Shown here piece after piece: positions 9,413 to 18,282 of a DNA stretch of 64,000 nucleotides. Source of the DNA: Thermoplasmata archaeon. GTDB lineage: Archaea > Thermoplasmatota > Thermoplasmata > Lutacidiplasmatales > UBA184. The stretch spans positions 1 to 64,000 of the forward strand of contig JAJZYH010000003.1 in NCBI GenBank assembly GCA_021798195.1, given 5' to 3'. Below the pieces are notes generated by a model. The model was given only the letters and a program-made list of their open reading frames with translations. It was not told the origin of the DNA and did not search any database. The first letter of the stretch is position 1. Every line of letters starts with the position of its first letter. The position numbers and the translations under genes were made by a program.

Positions 9413-10084
9413 TCACCGATGGCGACGGGACGCTCCGCGGGACCGTCGCGGAGCGCTCCGCGCCGGCGGGGCCCGCCCTCCCGAGAGCCGCCGGACGATG
9501 CCGTCCATCTCCCGGCGGGCCCGGGCGACCTCCCGGCGCTCCCGCGCGATCCATTGCCGGGCCGGTGCCAGATTGGGCCAGGGGGCGAGATCGCTCTCGA
9601 CGGGGCCGGCTCCTTGCGCCTCCGGTTGCGGCTCGGGGGATGTCGTCTCCCCCGCGGAATCCTCCTCGGCGGGTCCTTCCGCCGCCGTTTCCTCCACCAC
9701 CGGGGAACCGCCATCTTCCTCCACCAGGGGCAGCTCCTCCGGCGAGGGTTCCCCGCTCTCTGGTGCGGGCGCATCCCCGGGGGGAGGGGGTGGTCCACCG
9801 GAGGGGCCATCCGTGGGCAAGGGGACGGGAAGGTCCGGCTCGGGAGGGGGGGGAGCCGTGGGGACGGGCTCGGGCGCCGGGGGCTCTCCCGGACCCTCCT
9901 CCGTGTCCCCGCGGTAGGCGGCCTCGGGAGGAGGGGGCCCATCGGGCCGGGGAGCGTCTTCGAAATGGAGCGGGTTCTCCGAAGGGTGCGCCCGGGCCCG
10001 GTGGGTGCTCAGGAGCTCGCGGGGCAGACGGACCGAACAGATGGGACAGGTCTCCAGGGGCACTGTATCTCGCCTCGGATGCAA
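9413..10084 (-). CDS. Zinc-finger protein (C2H2-like) with long Pro/Glu-rich low-complexity region and basic C-terminus
   Basis: MHPRRDTVPLETCPICSVRLPRELLSTHRARAHP (CxxC...HxxxxH) then PE/A-rich tract, ending RSAPRRSRGASRRHR. Confidence 0.65.
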   Translation of the reverse strand: MHPRRDTVPLETCPICSVRLPRELLSTHRARAHPSENPLHFEDAPRPDGPPPPEAAYRGDTEEGPGEPPAPEPVPTAPPPPEPDLPVPLPTDGPSGGPPPPPGDAPAPESGEPSPEELPLVEEDGGSPVVEETAAEGPAEEDSAGETTSPEPQPEAQGAGPVESDLAPWPNLAPARQWIARERREVARARREMDGIVRRLSGGRAPPARSAPRRSRGASRRHR

Positions 10085-10156
10085 AGAGGGGGGACCCCCT
10101 ATTTGGGTCCTCCCGGTACAGGGGAAGGAGGATCGCGAGGGTTCCGAGGGCTCCCC

Positions 10157-10720
10157 CTACACGGACCGGGCGTGGATCGAGGTGATGGGGCGGAAGCCCC
10201 TCTTGGCATAGAAGCGTGTGGCGATCTCGTTGAGCGAAGGGAATTCCACGGTGATGACGCCCGCGCCCCTCTCCTTCAGGATCCGGGTGGCCTCCTCCAC
10301 GAGGTACTCCCCGAGCCCCCCCCGGCGGTGGGCCGGGAGCAGGTAGATGTCCAGCACCACCCCCTCCTTCTCGGGGACATAGAACAGGCGCTCCCGGATG
10401 GTGGCCCGGAGCACCCCCACCACCTTCCCCTCGTCGGCCCCGGTCGCCTCGGCGGAGAGCAGGAGGGAATTGGGATTCGAGAGGTCCGCCGAAAGGACCC
10501 GGAGCGCCTGCTCCTCGGCATCCGGCCGGACCGCGAGGAGCGGATCGAACTCCCCGTTGAGCCTCTTGAGCCGGACGAGGAGCCCCACCAGCGCGGGGAG
10601 ATCGTCCTTCCGGGCGGGGCGGACCCGCACCCCCCGCACGACCTTCCCCTCGCCGGGGTCCGGTGCCTCGCGCTCGCTCCCTTTCCGGTCCTTTTGGGCC
10701 GTCCCCTTCCTCGGTTCCAT
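10157..10720 (-). CDS. GNAT family N-acetyltransferase
   Basis: VRVRPARKDDLPALVGLL..., VVLDIYLLPAHRRGGLGEYLVEEATRILKERGAGVITVEFPSLNEIATRFYAKRGF. ATG at 10720. Confidence 0.85.
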   Translation of the reverse strand: MEPRKGTAQKDRKGSEREAPDPGEGKVVRGVRVRPARKDDLPALVGLLVRLKRLNGEFDPLLAVRPDAEEQALRVLSADLSNPNSLLLSAEATGADEGKVVGVLRATIRERLFYVPEKEGVVLDIYLLPAHRRGGLGEYLVEEATRILKERGAGVITVEFPSLNEIATRFYAKRGFRPITSIHARSV

Positions 10721-10760
10721 GAATCCTTCCGCCTCCCGTCCGCCCGGTGATCCTCCCGCG

Positions 10761-12182
10761 TCAGCCCTCCGGGGGCATGGGGGGGAGGAGCCCATTCTGG
10801 GAAAGCCATTGTCCCAGTCGTCGGGACCTCGTCATCCGCTGGGTGGCCATCTCCAGGAACTCGGCCCGGCTCCTTCGCACCCGGGCGATCCCCAGCTCCA
10901 CGGCCTGGGTGGCCACCGCTGCGGCGATCTCGGGGAAGACGCTCTCCTCGTCCATGGTGGGGAGGATGTGCTCGGCGGTGACGCCCCGCACGCGGGCCGC
11001 CCGGGCAAGCTCCCGGGCGGCGGCGAGGACCACGGGATCCGGGATCCCGGTGGCCCGGGCGTCGAGGATCCCCCGGAACACGAACGGGAAGACCAGCGAA
11101 TTGTTCACCTGATTGGGGAAGTCGCTCCTCCCCGTCGCCACCACCGCCGCACCGGCCTCCCGCGCCACCTGGGGCCAGATCTCGGGGTCCGGGTTGGCCA
11201 GGGCGAACACGATGGGGTTCGGCGCCATCCGGCCGACCCACTCGGGCCGGACGGCGCGGGGATCCGGGCGGCTCGCCGCCAGGAGCACGTCGGCGCCGTC
11301 CAGGGCCTCCGCGAGGCCCCCCCGACGCCGGATCTCGTTGGTCTCCAGGGCGAGGTCGTACTTCCACCGGTTGTGCAGCATGAGTTCGTCCAGGTCCTCC
11401 CGCTCCGCCTGGAGGATCCCCTTCTGGTCCACCATGATCATGGCCCCCATGTCCGCCCCCAGCGCCCGGAGGAGGCGGGCGGTGGCCAGGTTCGCGGCAC
11501 CGGCGCCCAGGAGCACGATCCGCGCCGTGTCGATGCGGCGCCCCGTCACCTCGAGGGCGTTGAGGAGCCCCGCCACGGTGGCCGCCGCCGTTCCCAGCTG
11601 GTCGTCGTGCCAGACGGGGATGCGCAACGTGGCCTGCAGGCGGTCCAGGATCCAGAAGCACTTGGGGCTCGCGGTGTCCTCCATGTTGACGCCGCCCAGC
11701 GCCGGTTCCAGCCGCCGCACGGTCTCCACGAATTCCTCGGGGGAGGCCACCTGGATGGGCAAGGGGAACGCGTCCACCCCCCCGAGGTACTTGAACAGGA
11801 GCGCCTTCCCCTCCATCACGGGAAGTGCGGCGCGGGGCCCCACGTCCCCGAGCCCCAGCACCCGGGACCCGTCGGTGACGATCCCGATGGTGTTCCATCT
11901 CCCGGTGAGCTCGAACGAGAGGTCCGGGTCGCGCTGGATCTCCCGGGAGACCTGGGCGATGCCCGGTGTGTACCAGTAGGAGAAGTCCGCGAGGCTCCGG
12001 ATGGGCACCCGGGGGACCACCTCCATCTTTCCGCCGTAATGCCGCGCCAGCTCCACGGCGCGTTCCGAGAGCTCCGCGGTCTCCCGCTCCGCCCGGTGCG
12101 CCGAGTCTCCCGGGGCATCCGCCCCGGAGGGCGGTTCCCGCACGGTTTCCTTGGGCCGGACTGATGACACGGCATCCCCCAT
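10761..12182 (-). CDS. NAD(P)-dependent malic enzyme
   Basis: YWYTPGIAQVSREI, TDGSRVLGLGDVGPRAALPVMEGKALLFKYLGGVDAFP, VWHDDQLGTAAATVAGLLNAL, IVLLGAGAANLA, FALANPDPEI, GRSDFPNQVNNSLVFPFVFRG. ATG at 12182. Confidence 0.92.
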   Translation of the reverse strand: MGDAVSSVRPKETVREPPSGADAPGDSAHRAERETAELSERAVELARHYGGKMEVVPRVPIRSLADFSYWYTPGIAQVSREIQRDPDLSFELTGRWNTIGIVTDGSRVLGLGDVGPRAALPVMEGKALLFKYLGGVDAFPLPIQVASPEEFVETVRRLEPALGGVNMEDTASPKCFWILDRLQATLRIPVWHDDQLGTAAATVAGLLNALEVTGRRIDTARIVLLGAGAANLATARLLRALGADMGAMIMVDQKGILQAEREDLDELMLHNRWKYDLALETNEIRRRGGLAEALDGADVLLAASRPDPRAVRPEWVGRMAPNPIVFALANPDPEIWPQVAREAGAAVVATGRSDFPNQVNNSLVFPFVFRGILDARATGIPDPVVLAAARELARAARVRGVTAEHILPTMDEESVFPEIAAAVATQAVELGIARVRRSRAEFLEMATQRMTRSRRLGQWLSQNGLLPPMPPEG

Positions 12183-12344
12183 TGTGGACTTCGTCCCGTG
12201 ACGACGGGGGTCCCTGCGATTTAATCCTTCCTCGGGACGCGAAGCATCCGGCGCTTGACGATGTTCATGCGTGGGTGGATGGAAGACGTCACGCCCGCCC
12301 GTGCCCTTCCCGCCCCGCCTCACGCAAGCGGGTGGGCAAGGACC

Positions 12345-13241
12345 TCATCGACCCGGAGGTTTCATGGCTCCTTTGGCCGCGGCCCGCACCGCAAGGGGTT
12401 CGAGACCGAATAGCGCGACGGCGTTCTCATAGAAGATCTTCCGGAGTTCCCGCGGGGAAAACCCGAGGCGCGTCACCGCCCGGACCGCAGCCAAGGGGTC
12501 GTCCAGGGGGTAGTCGCTCCCGAACAGCAGCCGGTCCGCGCCCACCTTCCGGAGGACCCAGCCGAACCCATCGGCCAGGGGGCCCCCGGAAAGCAGGGAG
12601 GCCGTGGCGGACAGGTCCACCCATACGTTCCGCTTCCACCAGGGGTACCGTGCCAGGATGTCGTAGACGAGCAGTTCCGCGAACTTGGGGCCGTGGGCGT
12701 GGGCCAGGACCAGCCGGGCTTCGGGGACTTCCATGGCAAGTCGGACGAATTTCCCCGGCTGGTCCGCGTCGAACGGGGAGTACGCGTCAAAGAGGACGGG
12801 GAGCCCCAGGCCAGCCGCTTCCCGGACCACGGCACGGACCTGGGGGTCCGCCACGTCAAACGCCTGCGTGTTGGGGTGGAGCTTCAACCCCTTCGCTCCC
12901 TCGCGAGCCACGCGATGGATCTCCTTCCGGGCGGAGGGACCATCGCCCGGGTGGACGGAGCACAAAGGGAAGAATCGTCCACGGGTCTCCCGGGCGAGCG
13001 ACAGGATCCCGTCATTCAGGGATCGCGTCCTCGGGAGGGCTCCCCGGGGAGCCATCACGAGGGCCGCCACGAACCGAACGTCGAGGTTCCCCAGGGTCCC
13101 CAGATAGTCCCGTGGGGAGTGGGGCCTCGTCCCCATCGTTGGCTCCCCCTCGATCATCGGATGCGTATGGGCATCGACGATGGGACCCCGATAGACCGTA
13201 CGAGGTGGCCCCGGGTGGGATGGGGATGGGTCCATGGCCAA
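12345..13241 (-). CDS. Amidohydrolase-family metal-dependent hydrolase (TIM barrel)
   Basis: GPIVDAHTHPM, GAKGLKLHPN, LVLAHAHGPKF, NVWVDLSATA, DRLLFGSDYPLDDP. Confidence 0.82.
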   Translation of the reverse strand: MAMDPSPSHPGPPRTVYRGPIVDAHTHPMIEGEPTMGTRPHSPRDYLGTLGNLDVRFVAALVMAPRGALPRTRSLNDGILSLARETRGRFFPLCSVHPGDGPSARKEIHRVAREGAKGLKLHPNTQAFDVADPQVRAVVREAAGLGLPVLFDAYSPFDADQPGKFVRLAMEVPEARLVLAHAHGPKFAELLVYDILARYPWWKRNVWVDLSATASLLSGGPLADGFGWVLRKVGADRLLFGSDYPLDDPLAAVRAVTRLGFSPRELRKIFYENAVALFGLEPLAVRAAAKGAMKPPGR

Positions 13242-13598
13242 GGAGGGACCACCACGGGTCTCATCACCCTTGTGAGGGGTGCACCGGATCCCGCGAACGA
13301 ATCCCCATTCGAGCGTCGTCCCGTCCGCGACGGGCGGAGGGTATCCTCAGGGTTCCCTCCCTCGACGCCATCTCGGAGTTCCGCCTTGTCGTTCCTGGGC
13401 CTTCTGGTGCCGGTTCTCCTCACCCCCCCTCGCGGGAATCCAAACGGGCCACGGGGTGCCACTTCGCGGGACCTGGTGGTGTGGGATGCCGCCGCAGAGC
13501 CTTCGCCGTCCCCAGGACCTCTGGATCCGCCCACGAAGGGCCGGAGCGACATGCGGGGCGCAGGTTTATTGTGCTCCCGGATTCTGAGGGCCTGCTGG

Positions 13599-14192
13599 AT
13601 GGGAGCTCCCACGGCTACCGTGCCGCAGAGGAACGCGGGCCACCCCGGTGGGCCCACCGAACATCACGAACTCGTCCGCCAGTATCGGGAAGCGGTCGCC
13701 CGGTTGGAGAATTACCGGGGCACGCGCCTTCTGGTCATGGACCAGGTGAGACGGTGCCTGGCCATCCTGGGAGACGAAGCGGGCCAGGTGGTGGGACCGG
13801 AGAGGTTCCGTTCCCTGCGCAAGGAGACCGAAGCCCTTTCGCTGGAGACCCCCTCCGACGCCCCGGAGGCCGATCCGTCGGACAATGGCGACCCCGCCAC
13901 GGCCTGGATGGATGCCGAAAACCCTTCCGAGATGGCGGAGGCGATCTTGGAGACCACACCCACCCCCGCGAGCCCGGAGGAACGGAAACGGGCCCGGGAA
14001 GCGCTCCGGGACCTGGTGCGGGCGCTCGACGAAGCGGATGCCCGGACCCCCGATCTCCACCTCGCCATCGTCCGGGCCGAGCGGAAGCTGCGGGCGTTTG
14101 AGCAGGGACAACCCGGCCGCCCGGGAGGATCCCACGTGGCCCGAAGCAGTGTGGAGTCCGCGGAAAGCCATCCGCTCAAGGCGGATCCCTGA
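13599..14192 (+). CDS. Hypothetical protein, charged/helical
   Basis: Open frame with coding-like composition (HHELVRQYREAVARLENYRGTRLLVMDQVRRCLAILGDEAGQVV...). Putative TATA (TTTATT, 13565-13570) about 31 nt upstream of ATG 13599. Confidence 0.5.
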   Translation: MGAPTATVPQRNAGHPGGPTEHHELVRQYREAVARLENYRGTRLLVMDQVRRCLAILGDEAGQVVGPERFRSLRKETEALSLETPSDAPEADPSDNGDPATAWMDAENPSEMAEAILETTPTPASPEERKRAREALRDLVRALDEADARTPDLHLAIVRAERKLRAFEQGQPGRPGGSHVARSSVESAESHPLKADP

Positions 14193-14227
14193 GCCCGCCC
14201 TCTGGCAAGATGGGTGGCGGGCCCCCT
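14193..14227 (+). terminator. GC-rich hairpin immediately after the stop codon, followed by a pyrimidine tract
   Basis: GCCCGCC (14193-14199) ... GGCGGGC (14216-14222) then CCCCTTTCTC; begins right after TGA at 14190-14192. Confidence 0.4.
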
Positions 14228-14245
14228 TTCTCGCTGACTAGGGCG

Positions 14246-14824
14246 TCACTCGGATCGAGTGCGCGATGTGCCCGGCCGTGGGACGAGACGACGCCGCAAC
14301 TCTGGTACAAGATCCTCTGCCAGGTCTTGCCTTGCCACGCGGCTGACGTAGTCCCAGTCGATTTCGTCTCGATACTCGGCGGCGAGAGCGACGGCCTGGT
14401 CAAAGAGGTCCATGCCACCGCGGGGCCATACTTTCGTTTCAATCAACCGCTTCGCAATCAAGTCCTCCACCGAGGCGAGACGAACCGTGCCGTAGGGTGT
14501 CGACACCACCCGCAGTCTCCGGACGTCACCGGTGTAATGTTGACCGACAGGATCGACCCACAGCTCAAGGTCCGAGCGTGCCCACAACCGGCCCTCTCGT
14601 TGGAACCGCCATCGCTCCAAGATTCCGATGATCAGGAGACGCTCCCCAACGAGGTCGACGTCCCCCGAGACGTACTTTCCGCTCGTGTAGACCTCGATCG
14701 CGGATCCGCCTACGATGACGATGTCGGTCGCGGCTTCCTTCGCCAGAAGGGCCCCCAACCAGAGGTTTCTCTCGCCGCCACTCCTTGCTTTGGCGAGGAT
14801 TCCGCCGAGCTCGTCCGCGTTCAA
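14246..14824 (-). CDS. Nucleotidyltransferase-fold protein, candidate toxin (AbiEii/MNT-like)
   Basis: DIVIVGGSAIEVYTSGKYVSGDVDLV (GGSA...DVDL nucleotidyltransferase signature), RLASVEDLIAKRLIE. Start overlaps upstream HTH gene stop by 4 nt. Confidence 0.72.
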   Translation of the reverse strand: MNADELGGILAKARSGGERNLWLGALLAKEAATDIVIVGGSAIEVYTSGKYVSGDVDLVGERLLIIGILERWRFQREGRLWARSDLELWVDPVGQHYTGDVRRLRVVSTPYGTVRLASVEDLIAKRLIETKVWPRGGMDLFDQAVALAAEYRDEIDWDYVSRVARQDLAEDLVPELRRRLVPRPGTSRTRSE

Positions 14825-15306
14825 TTCGTGGCACGCTTCGAGCGGACGGAAGTCGGAGCTCCGGCCTTTGCGAGGACCTCGTCCTTCTCCCGCCGCCGGC
14901 GTACGGCAGTCGCTGTGAGCGGGCGACCGGGAGTGAACCTCGATAGGTCGAGAGGCATCCGAGAGCTCCTCTGAATGGAGAGGGTTGCCCGCCGACTTCG
15001 CTCCCGGGCTCCCCGAATCAGGTCTTGGCTCCAGACGACCCGGAGGCGCCGGCGCAAAAGCATCCGCACGTCGGAGTCGACTACCCTCCAGCCGTCGCGG
15101 CCTTCGGGAGTAGGGGCTCGTTCGACTTCGTTGACCCGGAGCAACCGCCTCAGTTCCCGGTAGACGTTGGGGGGCTCCATCTCCACCATGGATGCAACGC
15201 GGTACGCCGTGAGGGGCGCTTCGGCGTTGGCCAAGGCGGCTAAGATCCTAACGCGGTCCTCCGACCCGAACAGTGCCGCGAGCCCCGGGTCTACGGTCAG
15301 CGCCAT
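14821..15306 (-). CDS. Winged-HTH transcriptional regulator, candidate antitoxin/autoregulator
   Basis: RVRILAALANAEAPLTAYRVASMVEMEPPNVYRELRRLLRVNEVERAP resembles ArsR/MarR wHTH; 4-nt overlap with downstream nucleotidyltransferase. Confidence 0.7.
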   Translation of the reverse strand: MALTVDPGLAALFGSEDRVRILAALANAEAPLTAYRVASMVEMEPPNVYRELRRLLRVNEVERAPTPEGRDGWRVVDSDVRMLLRRRLRVVWSQDLIRGARERSRRATLSIQRSSRMPLDLSRFTPGRPLTATAVRRRREKDEVLAKAGAPTSVRSKRATN

Positions 15307-15313
15307 CGGATTG

Positions 15314-15336
15314 TATTAGTCAATATGACTAATAAA
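15314..15336 (-). promoter_or_regulatory. Palindromic operator overlapping TATA box of the HTH/nucleotidyltransferase operon
   Basis: TATTAGTCA-ATA-TGACTAATA: 9-bp perfect inverted repeat (15314-15322 / 15326-15334). Minus-strand TATA TTTATTA at 15336-15330, about 27 nt upstream of ATG at 15306. Confidence 0.8.
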
Positions 15337-15435
15337 GATGACTGGTCGGAGTCCGCCGAGGGCGGCCCGGCGCGGAGACGGCAGCGGTTTCTTCACTGGT
15401 CCCGCTCGTCCGGGTCACGAATCCTACAGCCCAAT

Positions 15436-15780
15436 TCATTGCGTGGGTCCCCTCGGACCCGGAGGCTGACCCTCCGACCCACTTCCACGGTGCCGGCCAC
15501 CGTGGCGGACCCATTCACCTCCAAGGCGCCCCTCCGCTTCGATGGCCCCACAGCGGAGCGGCCCTTCCACCCGGGTGTCGTCCCCGCACTGGAACCGGCC
15601 CCGGATCTCGATTCCCGCCGACCCCGTTCCCCGTACGGATCCCCCGTGGGGCAGGTCCACCTCGTCCGTCACGCCGTCCACCACCCGTTCCTCTCCCCGC
15701 ATGAATTGCCTCCCCGGGAGAGCGCTCCCCGCGCCTCCTCCGTCGTTCCACGGAGGGGACCCTTCAAAACCCTCGCTCAC
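15436..15780 (-). CDS. Small bactofilin-like (polymer-forming) protein, tentative
   Basis: GSVRGTGSAGIEIRGRFQCGDDTRVEGPLRCGAIEAEGRLGGEWVRHGGRHRG resembles the repeating beta pattern of bactofilins; 4-nt overlap with upstream DUF167 gene supports translation. Confidence 0.4.
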   Translation of the reverse strand: MSEGFEGSPPWNDGGGAGSALPGRQFMRGEERVVDGVTDEVDLPHGGSVRGTGSAGIEIRGRFQCGDDTRVEGPLRCGAIEAEGRLGGEWVRHGGRHRGSGSEGQPPGPRGPTQ

Positions 15781-16109
15781 CGGGGGTGAGCACCGGACCC
15801 CTTGGGCCGACCCCGCTCCACCGCAGCCCGAAGACGGTCCGTGGCATCCTCATCCGTGAGGCCATCCACGTGGAGACACTTGGAACGGGAGGTTCCCGCA
15901 GACACCCATCGTACGCCATTGGCTGGAACCCCTAACCACTCCGCAAGGAGACCAAGGATGTGCCGGTTCGCCTCGCCCCGCACAGGAGGCGCCCGGCAAT
16001 GGACGATCCACCGTTGACGCCAGGGATCCCAGCGTAGCTCGTCGTGGGGGCTTCCCGGCACGACCCAGAGAGATACCTTGCCCATCGCTCGCGGATCCTC
16101 CTCCGTCAC
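15777..16109 (-). CDS. DUF167 / YggU family protein
   Basis: VSLWVVPGSPHDELR...WIVHCRAPPVRGEANRHILGLLAEWLGVPANGVRWVSAGTSRSKCLHVDGL. Confidence 0.85.
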   Translation of the reverse strand: MTEEDPRAMGKVSLWVVPGSPHDELRWDPWRQRWIVHCRAPPVRGEANRHILGLLAEWLGVPANGVRWVSAGTSRSKCLHVDGLTDEDATDRLRAAVERGRPKGSGAHPR

Positions 16110-16224
16110 CCCGGTGTTCCGCGGTCACTTCTGGGATTCGCCGCATCCGGCCCGCACCGACGGATCGCAGAACTGGGCCGTGGATGGAGAGAGTGCGTTC
16201 CCAGGGAGGAGTGGATGGATGGTC

Positions 16225-17802
16225 TCATCCCTCGAGGGTCAGGGAGACCGTGATCACCCGCAAGCTGATCCCCACTGTGTACACGGGCGCCACCACGACA
16301 TACACATCCTGCCCCGCATGGGCGGCGCAGATGGCGGCCGCGCTGGTGGCGCAATCGTAGACCACGGTCCCCGATATCACCTGCGGGTACTGGGCGAAGA
16401 ACGACGTCCAGGCCTGGGGGTAGGGTGTGGTGATGTTCAGGAACTCCGGGGAGAGGACGGCCGTGTTGCCCTGCTGGCCGTTCACCAGTTGAAACGTGCT
16501 CTCCTTCACGAATTGGGTCTGGATGGCCACGGAACCAGCCCCGTTCACCTCGTCGAAGTGGCTCACCTCGAACTGGATCAGGGTGAGATTTGCCGTCCAA
16601 CCCTCGGGCGTTAACGAGGCGGAGAACGGGAAGGGGCTCACCATCGTCGAGTTGCTCCCGCTCAGCCCGCCCAGGATGATGGCCCCCTGCTCGAAGTCAA
16701 AGGTGGTGGACGGGTAAAAGCGGTTGGCCAGGTTCATGAAGAGGCCCCCCAGCGCCGACTGGTTGAAGTCCGTCGCCTGGACCTGGGTGAAGGCACAGGG
16801 GACGAAACCGGACTTGTTCTGCCAGATGATGGTGTTGTTGTTGGCCTCCCCGTTGGTGGGCATCCAGGTCCTCGTGGGCCCGGTGAACCGTCCCACGTTG
16901 TTCCAGAAGATGAGGCTCTGGTTCAGGTTCCGCCCGTTACTCGCCGACGTGGTGATGGGGCCGATGCTGTCGGTGGCCCCGGAGTCGGAGCTGGGGCAGA
17001 TGGTGGATTGGGTGCCGATGAACTGGGTGACCACGGAGAAGCCTTTGTTGGTCCCGGAAGCCCCGCTGAACAGGGCGCTGTAGGTATCCCCCGTCCCGCT
17101 GATGATGAAATTGATGGGTTTCAGGGTGCTGCTGGAACCCGCCGTGGAAAATTGTACCGAATCGTCGTTGCCCTGGAGGGCGATGAGGATCTCGGCTTGG
17201 TTGTTCCCGTTATAGCTGATGGAGATGACGTCGTTGCTCCCGGTGAGGTTCAGGATCAGGTTATCGTTTCCCCCCGTGACCGACACGGACAGGGTGGTGG
17301 AGTTTCCGCTCCAGTTGTAGTAGGTGGTGTGCCCCTGACCGGAACAATGGCCCGATCCCCCCGAGATGCACCCACCCAGCGGGTTCCAATCGATGTAGGG
17401 ATAGTGGATCGTCGCGATGGAGAACCCGAACTGGGAGCTCATGGAACCGGTGGGGTCCAGGCCCAGCACCGAATCCGCCGGGGCCCCATAGGGGGGGAGG
17501 GAGGGGCTCCCCAGCACCAGGGGTGCCGCGAGGCTCATGGGGGTCTGGGGGTGCGCCGCCTCGGCGAGGATGTCCGCCTGCAGCTGCTTGAGCTCGTTCT
17601 CCACCTGGAGGACGTGCTGGAACTCGGCCGCCCTCTCCTGGGTGGGGAGGGTGTTGGCCAGGTAGTTCGCGAGCCCGCCCACCAGGATGAGGATGATGAA
17701 GGTCACGGCGATGGCGCTCGCCGCCCCGCGCCGGGAGGTGCGCAGGCGCCGACGGCCGGCGATGAAGCGGTGGGGGGAACGGGGAGATGACAGAACGGAC
17801 AC
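16225..17802 (-). CDS. Secreted/pilin-like surface protein with N-terminal class III-type hydrophobic segment
   Basis: RTSRRGAASAIAVTFIILILVGGLANYLANTLPTQERAAEFQHVLQVENEL then Ser/Thr/Asn-rich extracellular-type sequence with many NxS/T sequons. Confidence 0.75.
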   Translation of the reverse strand: MSVLSSPRSPHRFIAGRRRLRTSRRGAASAIAVTFIILILVGGLANYLANTLPTQERAAEFQHVLQVENELKQLQADILAEAAHPQTPMSLAAPLVLGSPSLPPYGAPADSVLGLDPTGSMSSQFGFSIATIHYPYIDWNPLGGCISGGSGHCSGQGHTTYYNWSGNSTTLSVSVTGGNDNLILNLTGSNDVISISYNGNNQAEILIALQGNDDSVQFSTAGSSSTLKPINFIISGTGDTYSALFSGASGTNKGFSVVTQFIGTQSTICPSSDSGATDSIGPITTSASNGRNLNQSLIFWNNVGRFTGPTRTWMPTNGEANNNTIIWQNKSGFVPCAFTQVQATDFNQSALGGLFMNLANRFYPSTTFDFEQGAIILGGLSGSNSTMVSPFPFSASLTPEGWTANLTLIQFEVSHFDEVNGAGSVAIQTQFVKESTFQLVNGQQGNTAVLSPEFLNITTPYPQAWTSFFAQYPQVISGTVVYDCATSAAAICAAHAGQDVYVVVAPVYTVGISLRVITVSLTLEG

Positions 17803-17838
17803 AGTTCGGGGTCCCGTGATAATACTCCCGGGCCCCGT

Positions 17839-18282
17839 CTAAAAGGTATCGAATGGAGGGGGGCTCCCCCTCCGGGCCGGACCGGGACGCCCGGAGGGGC
17901 GTTCCGGAGCTCCCCTCCGGGGTCGGCGGACGCCCATCCAGCGCTTCGCCTTCCGGAGGGTCCCCCAGGTCCGCACGGTGCGCACCCGGCCATTGAGCCC
18001 GGGGAGCGGATCCCGGTTCCAGAGGGTCCGGGCCGGAGCGGAGGCCCAATGGGGAACCTCCACGATGGCGCGGGAACCCTCCATGCGGATCACCCGCAGC
18101 CGGGGGGCCTCGGGCCCTCCGGGGGAATCCCGGGCCGGAAGGAGTTGGGCGAGGAGGCGCGAGAGGTCCCGGGGACCCACGCGCTCCCCGCCCCCGATCT
18201 CCACCCCGATGTAGCGAGGGCGGTGCTTCGGCTCAGCGGACGAGCTCGATGCCTTCCTCGGACTCTCCGGTTGCGTAGCCAC
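17839..18282 (-). CDS. rnp2: Ribonuclease P protein component 2 (Pop5)-like
   Basis: HRPRYIGVEI..., RLRVIRMEGSRAIVEVPHWASAPARTLW...LNGRVRTVRTWGTLRKAKRWM aligns by eye with archaeal Pop5 (RYIAFEI ... TGIVR ... NGKRLIIRTLGVSGTIKRLKRKF). GTG start inside ftsZ 3' end; start uncertain. Confidence 0.6.
   Translation of the reverse strand: MATQPESPRKASSSSAEPKHRPRYIGVEIGGGERVGPRDLSRLLAQLLPARDSPGGPEAPRLRVIRMEGSRAIVEVPHWASAPARTLWNRDPLPGLNGRVRTVRTWGTLRKAKRWMGVRRPRRGAPERPSGRPGPARRGSPPPFDTF

Noticed and set aside
12693-13598. N-terminal extension of the 499-aa ORF ending at 14192
   Set aside because: Overlaps the amidohydrolase on the other strand; coding-like composition begins only near 13599, preceded by a TATA-like element.
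15445-15460. GGGTCC-CCTC-GGACCC hairpin as a terminator
   Set aside because: Lies within the 3' end of the small bactofilin-like ORF and is not followed by a T-tract on either strand; could be coincidental in GC-rich DNA.
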